A model generated the notes under the pieces. The model was not told the origin of the DNA. It searched no databases and saw only the letters and a list, made by a program, of their open reading frames with translations. Position numbers and translations under genes: made by a program. From NCBI GenBank assembly GCA_027627225.1, contig CM051034.1, positions 7,478,058 through 7,542,057 of the forward strand: a stretch of 64,000 bases of DNA, read 5' to 3'. Shown here one piece after another: positions 24,201 through 64,000 of this stretch (its first letter is position 1; every line of letters starts with the position of its first letter). The DNA is from Congeria kusceri. Lineage: Eukaryota > Mollusca > Bivalvia > Myida > Dreissenidae.

Positions 24201-25155
24201 ATAGGTATATTGAGTATATCATGGAAGTACCAGTTCTCGAACCTCTAAGGATGTACTTTATTGTACCCTGGCCTGTGGACTTTGTTGCAAAAGCATTTTT
24301 GAAAACAACATTATAGATCAATATTTCTGACTCTGATACACATGTTTATACACTAATAGTGTCACAGATTATGTCTATTTTAGAAAATTTACACTGTATT
24401 ATGTTGCCACCCTGCTATTTAAACTGTCATGGCGGCCTAAAAACTGCTTACCTATTCTTGAACCCACCGCTATAAATAACGAACACATGGTGTATCACGA
24501 TTATATCATGTGTCTTTCCAATGCAGCCGATAGGGGAGCTCAAAGGGGTTTTTCTTTCAGAAAAATACTTTTAATTTAAGAAATATGTACGTTTATTTGA
24601 AATGCATAAAAGGTAATACAGTTTTCAATAAAATTGTTTAACAAAACAAAATTATAATAGTAAATACATGTTTTTGATGCATATTTCTGATAAATTTGCT
24701 ACGATTGTACAGATTGTTTAACATAGCACCGGTACACATAATCTGACGACGTCATACGCACTTTACTTACATGTAAACAGCGCACAAACAAAAGGTTCGA
24801 AAATAGGTGAGGTTCGAGAATAGGTACCTACACGATAAATGTAGACAATATCATGAATATGGTTATCACATTCGACAATATTGTTGTGCAATAAATTACA
24901 CCCAAGGAAAATGAAAACACAAATCCATTTCAATCAAACTCAATGTCCAATGTACGAACTTAAAGAATGCAACCAGGTCTATAGACGGTGGGGTCTGAAT
25001 GACACTGATTCTCTTTGAACGTTGGACAGTTTCAGAGTTTGAATCAACAAAACCTTCTAATACAAACATTTTCTGTTTCTATCACGTTTTAACAGAAAGC
25101 TCATATTCTAAAGGATAGAATAATGACAAATGCTCCAAATACTTACACTTGTCAT
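6240..25155 (-). CDS. CFAP58: Cilia- and flagella-associated protein 58 (CFAP58/CCDC147), complete, 16 coding exons
   Basis: This is a long coiled-coil protein of motile cilia and sperm flagella, assembled by hand. Coding exons in transcript order (high to low): 25155-25147, 21412-21338, 21214-20999, 20630-20482, 19826-19670, 19222-19028, 18502-18365, 17973-17814, 11287-11013, 10556-10395, 9799-9622, 8941-8608, 8083-7972, 7454-7230, 6805-6672, 6357-6240 (TAG at 6242-6240). Every intron is GT-AG and all phases agree. The total of 2637 bases gives 878 residues, against about 870 in vertebrates. Family landmarks: an N-terminus beginning MTSKEEGGKEK, MQKCRELNAEIV in exon 3, EAQKQRKIIYQLEKERDRYI in exon 9, QVISERDILGTQLVRRNDEL in exon 12, ALEEELENPMNIHRWRKLE in exon 13, KLYLELKHILARQPGPE in exon 14, and RFTGGGFN near the C-terminus. 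Almost the whole protein is heptad-rich helix with no membrane segment or signal peptide. The start at 25155 gives a three-codon first exon followed by a perfect GTAAGT donor; 5' UTR exons were not sought. Function is from the family; the gene structure is read directly. Confidence 0.95.
6358..6500. repeat. Short tandem repeat abutting the CFAP58 last-exon acceptor
   Basis: Diverged units of about 47 bp ('gatcacaac..tcaatcatgtgtaattatag') begin directly at the acceptor of the final CFAP58 exon. The acceptor tract itself (minus strand gtgattgcag) resembles the 'caatcac' motif in each unit. Confidence 0.55.
7455..7660. repeat. CFAP58: Tandem repeat carrying copies of the CFAP58 exon 14 acceptor
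   Basis: The true exon 14 acceptor is minus-strand TTCCAG followed by GGCAG. The motif 'ctgccctggaatcag', which is the acceptor plus the first exon bases, recurs near 7526 and 7568, with weaker copies near 7611 and 7651. Spacing is about 42 bp. Confidence 0.65.
8366..8477. repeat. 56-bp tandem duplication in a CFAP58 intron
   Basis: Two essentially identical 56-bp copies starting 'cgaaaatattataattacac' lie at 8366 and 8422, in the intron between exons 12 and 13. The near-identity suggests a recent event. Confidence 0.85.
10557..10725. repeat. About 21-bp array next to the CFAP58 exon 10 acceptor
   Basis: Units of the form 'gttcatgggaacatgttgaaat' repeat about seven times with drift, starting within 10 bases of the exon 10 acceptor (exon edge 10556). 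Confidence 0.65.
11288..11372. repeat. Two-copy repeat next to the CFAP58 exon 9 acceptor
   Basis: The segment 'accccgagatatagtcatcaa' recurs about 50 bases later as 'accccgagatgtagtcatgg', each followed by 'aataggnantgg'. The duplication starts about 12 bases outside the exon edge. Confidence 0.6.
11492..12929. repeat. 33-bp minisatellite, about 43 copies, two site variants
   Basis: The 33-bp unit contains ACTGTATGTTTACTCTACCA followed by a variable joint. In the left half the joint is mostly ATTCTTAAG or GTTCTTAAG; in the right half it is mostly ATTCTAGAG. The two forms interleave between about 12170 and 12310 and again near 12700. A truncated copy near 11820 breaks the phase. Because 33 is a multiple of three, the array gives a 239-codon open frame on the plus strand of an 11-residue repeat; it lies in CFAP58 intron 8, antisense to the gene, and is not believed to be coding. 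Confidence 0.95.
13021..13455 (+). mobile_element. Pearl-like element with a ~170-bp tandem core
   Basis: The left end is 'gtgtttaataaacacacatg'. The core has two units headed 'ccaaattaggtcaaggtcaa' (about 13079 and 13250). The right end has 'ggaaggatggaaggacggac' and a CCAGCATC..GATGCTGG hairpin. A related copy lies at 38195-38660. No coding capacity is seen. Confidence 0.55.
13735..15831. repeat. 35-bp minisatellite, 59 full copies, with a coded variable base
   Basis: The unit is ATACATTGACTAGATGG[T/C]AATCTCT[A/T/C]TGTAGTAAC, 35 bp. Apart from the two bracketed positions the copies are almost identical across 2.1 kb; rare exceptions include the first few copies, one TATAT for TAGAT near 14907 and one ATGCATT near 15071. 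The three-state base never shows G. The array lies in CFAP58 intron 8. There are no unique spacers, so it is not CRISPR-like, and frequent in-frame stops prevent a long reading frame. Confidence 0.97.
15893..17440. mobile_element. Long inverted-repeat (foldback-type) element
   Basis: The left arm (about 15893-16080) and right arm (about 17200-17440) are reverse complements over well over 100 bases. Matched landmarks are ATCTGACAC, TTGTCATTT, ATACCATATTTTATTAAACT, GTTAGTAAGC, GCAGTCTTC and GGTCCACC. Each arm also holds smaller GGACCG..CGGTCC palindromes. The interior is AT-rich with no transposase-like frame, so it looks non-autonomous. It sits just after the 35-bp array in CFAP58 intron 8. 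Confidence 0.8.
18175..18300 (+). mobile_element. Partial SINE-like repeat
   Basis: The stretch 'gttcaatccctactcaggga' followed by 'ctgttcgattgattattata' resembles the middle of the SINE copies at 19488 and 49130. Head and tail are missing. Confidence 0.4.
19488..19625 (+). mobile_element. tRNA-derived SINE-like repeat
   Basis: A box-A-like 'agtggtgtaatggttatgat' is followed by a gttcgag box-B-like motif and the shared tail 'cccaggaaacagactcgaaa' and 'gacttttgacacaat'. It lies in the intron between CFAP58 exons 5 and 6. Confidence 0.6.
20321..20490. repeat. CFAP58: 51-bp repeat carrying copies of the CFAP58 exon 4 donor
   Basis: Units start at 20321, 20372 and 20423, with a fourth partial unit at 20474 that runs into exon 4. 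Each starts 'tctgatacct', which on the minus strand is AG|GTATCAGA, the exon 4 donor (junction at 20482/20481). Three extra donor copies therefore follow the real donor at 51-bp steps. Confidence 0.9.
22440..23545. mobile_element. Dispersed non-autonomous element related to those at 34.6 kb and 36.7 kb
   Basis: The G/C-rich 'ggcgtccccgtcccgagagg' near 22448 and the G-rich stretch near 23515 ('gggggggacgggggtgggg') bound the region. The interior segment 'cacgctttccatgcgtggaa' with 'gggttttacatggcatacat' matches 35216-35310 and, more weakly, 37138-37235. It lies in CFAP58 intron 1. The exact ends are unsure. Confidence 0.5.
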
Positions 25156-25226
25156 TTTTCCTTTGCTCTAAAAACAGTGATGTTTTAAAAAATTAATCAA
25201 AATAAGAACCACTGCATTGATAATAA

Positions 25227-25241
25227 GTTGCTGTTGGCAAC
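25227..25241 (-). promoter_or_regulatory. RFX-type X-box upstream of CFAP58
   Basis: The minus strand reads GTTGCC-AAC-AGCAAC, which matches the X-box consensus GTNRCC(0-3 N)RGYAAC at every fixed position with a 3-base spacer. It lies 72-86 bases upstream of the CFAP58 start codon. RFX factors bind X-boxes near the promoters of cilium genes, so position and gene identity agree. Binding is inferred. Confidence 0.7.
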
Positions 25242-25261
25242 GACAAGGGCGACAACTGTAG

Positions 25262-25271
25262 CACTTCCGGT
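25262..25271 (-). promoter_or_regulatory. ETS-like motif near the CFAP58 start
   Basis: The minus strand reads ACCGGAAGTG, a good ETS core (CCGGAAGT), about 110 bases upstream of the start codon. It lies in a locally CpG-richer patch (25240-25330). Such motifs are common in TATA-less promoters; one match alone is weak evidence. Confidence 0.4.
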
Positions 25272-25528
25272 TAAGCTATATCCGTACGAATAAGTCCATT
25301 GTTGTCGCATTATGGGCGAATTGCGATATTCCGTAACACGCGTTGTTAAAATACTAATTTTTGTGCATGAACTTGTCTCCAAAAATAATAAAACATATAA
25401 TACGAACATGTTGTTCATGTTCAGCATAGTTCTTAGGTTCAGACTGATTCCAAAGAAAAATGTAGTTGAATCTATAATAAGAGCATTGGATTTCAATGTA
25501 TTACTCAGCCAGCCTTACACGTTTGCAA

Positions 25529-25666
25529 ACTTAAGCAATAGCCACCCAGTGTTCAATTAACTTACTTAATGTATAAAGTACTTGCTTCGTTTAATTAACT
25601 TAAGCAATAGCCACCCAGTGTTCAATTAACTTACTTAATGTATAAAGTACTTGCTTCGTTTTTACC
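25529..25666. repeat. 69-bp tandem duplication upstream of CFAP58
   Basis: Two almost identical 69-bp copies start 'acttaagcaatagccaccca' at 25529 and 25598. Confidence 0.9.
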
Positions 25667-27894
25667 TTTTACACATTTTAAATTGACGTTTCAATCTTAT
25701 AAGTCTATAGAGCCTGTTATATGAAGATCATCGAAACAACGTTTTATGCATAAAATTTACTGGACCTGAAACTGTGAAACTTCATGGACTTGTAGGCCAA
25801 GAATCGTTTTAAAAGATTAGATCAATAATAAAGAAAAATAAATAAGAAAATGCCAACCCTTTACTAAACCAGTAAAATACCAACTGGGTATAGTTTTACA
25901 TGACATGACCACACGTTAATACAAGATAATGTTAATCTGGTTCTAGGTAAAATGTGTTCAAAAACAGTACTGTTGCAATGTAGATCTAAAGATTCTTGTG
26001 ATTGTGCTTTCACAAAATGTGCATACAATCTGTGCCCGTTTTTGTTGTTGTTGATTTCCACCATGGACTAAATGACAACATAGTTATCCTTCTGATATCA
26101 AATCATATACATTATTTCTATTAAAAATATCTAAAACAACAACAACAATACTGTAATCTTTAATTTATTACTAAGCAAAATTCTTTAAAACTGAAAACAA
26201 ACATGGGCATATATCAAATATATAGAGACATACGAGTATCATGTGATGATTTATATAATATAATAAATACATATACATATATGCGTACACCCAATTATAA
26301 ACTTCAAAATCAACCACAAATACAGAGATTCACATAATGTGGTGACCCAATGTAAAACTATTACAACTCGTAAATAAATTATATGGAGTTAGCATAATGT
26401 TGCACTAAGCTATCTAAATGAAAAGTAAAGAACACTTTCAATAATCAGACATTCTGCAGGCGATATATGTACATAGTTTTTCCACAAATTCTTATTTAAT
26501 GAGAAAATAAACACATGGTTTGTGTATGCAAGTACATATAATGTGTTTTTCACTAATTTTTATATTATTTAAAAAATAAACACAGTTCATGTCTAGATAT
26601 AAATTTAAATATGTTTGGAATATTCCGTTTAAAAACAGAATATCCCTGTAAAGTGAACACCACAAATTATCAGTCATTTTGTAGACTATACAAGCACTGG
26701 CAAGGCCTGTCACTATATTACTTCATGTGACCAACATACATGAGGCGTGTCATGGGACAATCAGGCTAAATGCATGTGCATAAAGTGTCGCCCCCAATTA
26801 GCCTGTGCTGCCAACAAACTGCTTTTGGTTCCTCATACATGTTGGAATACATATCGAAAAGGTGCCATATCAACAGAAAGGAACAATTAAACGAAAATGA
26901 ATGGGGTTGATTGAATTGATTTCATATCTCATCAATGGCAACAAATTGGATACGCTATATTATATGTCGAGTTTCAAAAACCGAATGTTAAACAATTTAA
27001 GAGGGGGTGTATGCTGCTTCTGCCTCTCCCCCACCACCTCTCTTAATCTGCGTCTCAAACGGCTTCAATATTCTCTGTGAATAATTTATCATAAATGTAG
27101 TCAGAACACTACGAATCAGCCTCTGTTTGGAGAAAATGTAAACACCAGTAGCTAGCTTAAGAAATGTTAATCATGAAATATAAAATTATAACACTCACTA
27201 AAGCATTGAATGCTTTCTCTAAATAATTTCATATGTACTTTTAATAGCACAATTTACATTCAATGGTAACGAGTCATTTAGGAACTATTTGAAGTTCGTT
27301 AACATAACAACGATAATAACTAATAGAAAACAGTCATATCTTAATCGGGAACAACTGATGCATACAGACAGTGCAAATTGCTTTATCACAAACATATTCA
27401 CACACAAAATACTAAAATATTCAGAAAAATAAGTTTTATTTTTATTATTATTCATTGTTTACCCTAAATTACAGAAAGAGCAGTGGAAATTCATCATATC
27501 AATACAGCAATTGAGTACTGTATGTCAGCAAATGCAAACAAATGTAAGAAATGCACCAATGACTTAAAATCTATCAAGAATAATGCACCAGCATGCTTAA
27601 AATCAGGATAAATCAAGGATACAGTATAAGCACTAACATACAATCTGCAGAAAACTGGATGAACAAGAACATTACCAAAATTAACCAAATAGTAACCGAT
27701 TACTTTCCTACTTTAGAAATGCAGTACGGACGGAAGTAAAGTCACAGGACTACCTCTGTTTTAAAGGTAACTGTTGATAGTTGCTGTATAGAAGGTCGGG
27801 TAAGATGTCTGATGCCACTACAATGTCTCTTCTTGCAATAATCACAGTTGACCAATCATTTTCATCAATAAAGTCTTACTATGTTGATAGTGAT
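25667..27894. other. Intergenic, AT-rich; one MITE fragment, no gene seen
   Basis: Lies between the X-box-bearing promoter of CFAP58 and the 3' array of DNAAF9. A MITE fragment is at 26741-26832. A minus-strand AATAAA (plus TTTATT near 27435-27445) could end the DNAAF9 transcript, about 1.2 kb past the stop codon; this is speculative. Confidence 0.4.
26741..26832 (+). mobile_element. Fragment of the GAGGCGTGTCG MITE family
   Basis: GAGGCGTGTC followed by 'aggctaaatgcatgtgcata' and 'ttagcctgtgc' matches the left half of the intact element at 60665-60881. The right end is missing. Confidence 0.75.
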
Positions 27895-28609
27895 CTGACT
27901 TCTAGATAAGGTCAGTGTAATTGGTTGTTTCCATAGCAACATCTCATTTAGGAGGTCAGTGTAATTGGTCGTTACCATGGCAACATCTCATATAGGAAAG
28001 GTCAGTGTAATTGGTTGTTTCCATGGGAATATCTCATCTAGAAGAGCTCAGTGTAATTGTATGTTACCATGGCAACATCTCATCTAAAAGAATTCAGTGT
28101 AATTTGATGTTTCAATAACAGCATCTCATCTTGAAAATCTCAGTGTAATTGGCTGTAACTATAGCAACATCTCATCTAGAAGAGATCAGTGTAATTGGTT
28201 GTTACCATAGCAACATCTCATCTAGAAGAGGTCAGTAAAATTGTTTGTTTTCATGGCTATGTCATGTAGAGAAGATCAGTGAGTTGCTTAATTCCATGAC
28301 AACATCTTGCCTAGGAGAGGTCAGAAGTGATTGTTTTCATGGCAGTATCTCATCTAGGAAAGGTAAGTGTATCTGGCTGTTTCCATGGTAACACTGTGTC
28401 TAGAAAAGATCACTGTAATTGCCTGTCACCATGACAATATTTTGGCCAGCTAGAAGAGGTCATTGAAACTGGCTGTTCCCATGGCAACAAAATGCACATA
28501 AGAGGCCAGTGAATTGCCTGCTTGCATGGCAATATCCTGTTTAGAACTAGTTGAGTGTTTTCCATGGTTTAGCAAGATGAGGTCATTGTGAATCTTTGTT
28601 TCCATGACA

Positions 28610-59757
<31,148 letters not shown>

Positions 59758-60664
59758 CTGAAATAACAACAAAGACAACATGAATTATCAAACCATCACA
59801 TTACGTTGTAGATAAAACAAATATTTAGAGTCACATATAAATTGTTTAAAATATGACTGAAAACATAGAGTCTCAAAACCTTGTATTGTCATAAAAATCG
59901 CAAATAAGGAACGGGTTCAACAGTATTGCTATCTCGAATTATGGTTTTAATTTATAGCTGTAGGTGTTAGGTGTTTCTTTTCTGGAAGTGTCTGAAAACA
60001 TAGTGACACGAAAAATATTTATCTTGGCCAAGTTGAGGGTGTCCGGAAACACTGAATGTCTGAAAACTTAACTGCTCATACTTACTCAAAATGCATGACT
60101 GAGAAAAAAGGAAGCCATTTCCAGTTTCTACTCATATCAGTGTATACAAAACTGCCAATAACTCATTTTCTCCCAAATACCGCATTTGGGCCAAAAATCT
60201 CATGGGCTGACACATATATGTCAATGACGGTTTTGAGTATAATTAAGTTAGTGTTTTCCAGAGTATTAGAGGCTGCAAAACATTTTTTCCAACTATCAGC
60301 TACATTCTCTACAATCATGACATACAAACTAAATGTTGTAACTAGAAGGAACAAGGAATGCTCAACACAGAGTCCTCATTAAGCAACGCTGCAGCCTCAT
60401 TAACCAGAACTGTGAACATGTAAGAATGTGACTTATTCTTCCAACAATAACAAATACCAAAATATAAAATTGCCCAAATATTTTGTAGATTGGAATAATT
60501 GGATGTATTTATCGCCAGAAACAAAGGAGGCACGGTGCTAATTGGCCAGAAACCATTCTAGATATGTCATTAACAAGAAGTCAGTTACTGAAAAATTGTT
60601 CACAAACATCGGCCACTGCTGGTATTGGCAGGAGAAAGCTGCCACCATTTCCTAAACATAAAAT

Positions 60665-60881
60665 GAGGCGTGTCGCGGAAAACCAGGCTTAATGCATGTG
60701 CGTAAAGTGTCATCCCGGATTAGCCTGTGCAGTCCGCACTGGCTAATCCAGGACGGCACTTTCTGCCTACGGTGGATTTATGTTTAGAAGAGACTTCATT
60801 GAAACAGAAAATACCATACAAGCGGAAAGTGCATGCACTTAACGCACATGCATAAAGCCGGGTTTTCCCACGACACGCCTC
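60665..60881. mobile_element. Intact MITE with GAGGCGTGTCG terminal inverted repeats
   Basis: GAGGCGTGTCGCGGAAAACC at the left and its near-perfect inverse GGTTTTCCCACGACACGCCTC at the right bound 217 bp. Inner arms 'attagcctgtgcagtccgca' and 'gcatgtgcgtaaagtg' also pair, so it can fold as a long hairpin. Fragments lie at 5566, 26741 and 53745. Confidence 0.9.
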
Positions 60882-62206
60882 GAATATTAGTTGACTCTAT
60901 TAGGGTTATGGATGAAACTGTTAAATCTGCTTAACATTTCTGTATCAGATACAATAGTTTAACGCTCAACACGTGTAGAATAATTTAAATTTTGCAAACA
61001 CATGAACCAAAATGTGTCAAATACCACAGAAAATAAGTGCAGACGATGCAGTCTACGAATACAAACACCATTGACAAAGCTCCATGTTTTATACAGTTCC
61101 TCTAATATGCAATTTGTTAACATACTTGTTAAACAAAAACTTTCAGTCCCTGCGAAAGTCTGTTAGACCTCAGTCAAAGCCAGTCAAACATACGAGGTCC
61201 AGGAAAAATGACCAGCACACAGGCCCTCGTGGCTGTTGAACATTTCTGGTTGAGAATCTACTTGCAAACTAAATGTTCTTCAGTCGCCAGTAAAATGGAG
61301 TTCGGACCAGTAATAATTAACAGATTACCAGACCTACTTGTAAGACGTAAAAAAATGTTTGTTTCAGGTTACCCGACCTACATTAAAAAAAATGCCCTGA
61401 CCCTAGAACATTTTATTGAGTTTGTAAGATTTATTTTTTTTTATTTACTTTTTTCCAATAATTTAATGTTTGTTTTTGATAAATAAGTGTTTTGTTTTGA
61501 TCGCATCCACAACAAAGTTAACGATATTACCGAAATGTTTTTAATATTTATTCAATTTTATAATCTTCAAGTTGACCATTTACCAAAAAATAAAACAAAT
61601 AAATCCCTACCTACCTAATCTAATTTTTTTAGCCATGTAACCTGAAGAAACAAATTTTTTTTAAGCCTAAGTAATGTATTTTGAACTTTCATGAAGAATG
61701 CTGGAAGTTTTAATGTGAGAGATTTTTTGTTTTGTTTTGTTTTCACAATTTTCAAAATGCCTCAACTTAAACATTCCAAGTCTTAAAAGGACTGAACCTG
61801 TTCTCAAACCTCAATAAAATATGCTTCACATGTTCTCCATTTGACAAGTGCCCATAATTGAAATGCCAGATTGCAATATATTCAGTGGTTATAATACAGT
61901 AGTATTCCCTATGAAAAATGTGGGAAAGAAGCCATCTATGAGCTGCTTGTAAAATTACGATGTTACTGAATCTTAAGGGAATAAGTTTAAAGAAAACATA
62001 TAAATTTCTGACTAATGTCAAATAATATTGACCAAAGATACAGTGTATGTTGTGTCTTTTTTATGTTGAAAATTTCCAAAACATAATATATATATGTCAA
62101 CCAAGCACAGAAAATTCTTAGAAAAAGGACATCCAACTGGGTCATCTAGGTTAGAAATCACCAAAATCTTTAGTAACTTATACCATATACAAATATTACA
62201 TAATTA

Positions 62207-62832
62207 CAGTCGAAAAGCGATACTAGGAATAGTCATGGGAGACAAAAGTTTGTTTGTAGTATCACGTTTTTCGTAGTATCGCATCTTTAGGAAATTCCAG
62301 TAGTGAAGTAACATTAAGCTTTAATGTGAGGCATTACGTTAATAAATGCACTTAAACTACATGCATTTGACATTTGATAAAGTCTAATATCCGCACACAC
62401 ACACACACACACACACACATTCACAAAGACATATTGGTAATTATGAAAGTCCTTTTTTAATAATCTCATACTGCACACCATTTAAAGTGGATTAATATGG
62501 TAATTATACTCGTTAACGAGTATGATTTTGACTATGGTGCAAACAAACTGGCTTGGTGTCTGACTTGGCAGAGGTGTGAAATCTTCATCGCGAAGGTGTA
62601 AAAAGTCTCAGTGACAATCTGATTCGTAGTATCGCGTTAACATTTGATTGTAAACCCTATGATGGGACCGAAACATTTGTTTGTAGTAACGCATCTTTCG
62701 TTCAATCATGAATTCGTAGTATCGCATCTTTTTGTGGTTAAATATATAAGGAAAACTGACTGGACTGGCCGCCTTATTCGTAGTATCCCATCATTTCATA
62801 GTATTGCGATTCGCAGTACCGCGTTTCCACTG
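62207..62832. mobile_element. TA-flanked inverted-repeat element (pogo/Tigger-like MITE)
   Basis: The left end CAGTCGAAAAGCGATACTAG and right end (reversed) CAGTGGAAACGCGGTACTGC are flanked by TA (62205-62206, 62833-62834). The inside repeats 'cgtagtatcgcatctttnng' several times. At 626 bp it has no transposase. It holds a (CA)n microsatellite at about 62394-62420. Confidence 0.8.
62394..62420. repeat. (CA)n microsatellite
   Basis: About a dozen uninterrupted CA dinucleotides within the element at 62207-62832. Confidence 0.95.
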
Positions 62833-63324
62833 TACTTGGGAAAGGATTGACAGAGGCTCATCAATGTAGTTTCACAACATTTCTTGAAGTTGAGCACATG
62901 GACACCATGAGACTTATTAGAACACTTTCAAGTAATTGTCCTGGGTAGAACCAGAACTTGGTGAATTTTCAGTTGAACTATGCCCTTTTATGTATAGAAC
63001 CCATCTTACAGTCACTAGGCAAACACCATATCGATTACAACACTGTGACTTTGTCTCTCCTATTTAAAAGGTGCACTACATATTCCTATTAACAGAGTAG
63101 GACAAAACAAATGACTTGGTTGTTCCAGCATATAACAGGGATTATGCTCAGAGATCTTTTCTATTGATTGCATACAAAATGTCTGAAAATAACCCAGTTG
63201 TTAGTAATTATGGAGTTAGTATCTCAGCTGCTGGGATCAATTAGCAGTAATATTCTCCTGTTGACATTTTCAATAATGTTTCCTCAGATTATCTCCTGGC
63301 TTCTTCACCATGGGACTAGTTAAG

Positions 63325-64000
63325 TTTATAGAAGCACCATGGCAACATCAATGGAACCCAGTGGCAACATTTATAAATATTGTTAAAGGCAAGCTTTGGC
63401 AAATGGACAAGAATGCTTTGACAATAGTATCGGAGTGTCATTGTGTCATAACAGGAACACCATAACATAACATTAAAGTACTGCCTTGGCAACAGTATAG
63501 GAGTGCCATGGCAACATAAAAGCCATGACAACATTTAAGAACTTCCTTGGCAACATAACAGAAACACCATGACAACATTTAAGGAAGTCCTTGGCAACAT
63601 AAGAGGAACACCATGGCAACATTTAAGGAATTCCTTGACAACATAAAAGGAAAACCATGGCAACATTAAATAAACACATTGGCAACATAAAGGACTACCT
63701 TGGCAACATAAAAGGACTACCTTTGTAACATAAAAGGAACACCATGGCAACATTAAAGGAACACCTTGGCAACATTAAAGAAATACATTGGCAACATAAA
63801 GGACTACCTTGACAGCATAAAATGAACACCATGGCAACATTAAAGAAACACCTTGGCAACATAAAGGCCTACCTTGTTAACATTAAAGGACTACTTTGGC
63901 AACATAAAAGGAACACCATGGCAACATTAAAGAAACACCTTGGCAACATATAGGACTACTTTGGCAACATTCAATGAGTGCCTTGACAACTTATAAGGAC
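63325..64000. repeat. ~24-bp minisatellite running off the right edge
   Basis: Diverged units of the form 'aacaccatggcaacattaaagg' alternate with 'actaccttggcaacataaaagg', giving a two-unit higher-order pattern. Most units hold GGCAAC, an X-box half site, but no unit gives both halves. The array reaches the end of the window, so its size is unknown. Confidence 0.85.

Noticed and set aside
60349..60403. Possible upstream DNAAF9 exon (minus-strand frame LVNEAAALLNEDSV)
   Set aside because: An acceptor-like site precedes it, but no donor gives the phase needed to join the exon at 59757.
61208..61486. 92-codon plus-strand open frame
   Set aside because: No recognisable domain or splice context; the tail is low-complexity hydrophobic from poly-T sequence.

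Overview
The window is eukaryotic, AT-rich, intron-rich animal DNA, most likely from a bivalve mollusc. Evidence: short coding exons with GT-AG introns, animal-type cilium proteins, tRNA-derived SINEs, TA-flanked inverted-repeat elements, and several elements with the layout of bivalve 'pearl' elements (short inverted ends around a core of roughly 145-170 bp tandem units). The species cannot be fixed from sequence alone; a heterodont such as a dreissenid is only a guess. No bacterial genes, rRNA or CRISPR are present.

Two protein genes were assembled exon by exon, both on the minus strand and both for motile-cilium proteins. (1) CFAP58 (CCDC147), 25155 down to 6240: 16 coding exons, every junction in phase, 878 codons plus stop, complete, close to the roughly 870 residues of the vertebrate protein. 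(2) A DNAAF9 homologue (C20orf194, 'Shulin'), 59757 down to 28610: 22 exons, about 816 codons through the stop codon. Its N-terminal third lies beyond the right edge or in exons I could not identify. The genes are head-to-tail, about 3.45 kb apart, with DNAAF9 upstream of CFAP58.

Layout: 1-5.9 kb, intergenic repeats (two pearl-like elements, a SINE, a MITE fragment). 6.2-25.2 kb, CFAP58, whose intron 8 holds a 33-bp array (about 43 copies), a 35-bp array (59 full copies) and a long inverted-repeat element. 25.2-28.6 kb, CFAP58 upstream region with a promoter-proximal RFX X-box and, at its far end, a minisatellite carrying X-box motifs. 28.6-59.8 kb, DNAAF9, with introns full of minisatellites and mobile elements, including a 6.3 kb inverted-repeat composite. 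59.8-64 kb, DNAAF9 5' intron or flank with MITEs and a terminal array.

The main unusual pattern is that many minisatellites in both genes are anchored on exon edges. Their units contain a copy of a splice acceptor, a splice donor or a stop-codon region together with adjoining exon bases, so some introns carry 20 or more decoy copies of a real splice site. The second is the set of RFX-type motifs placed between two cilium genes. Both were read by eye and need computation and RNA data.
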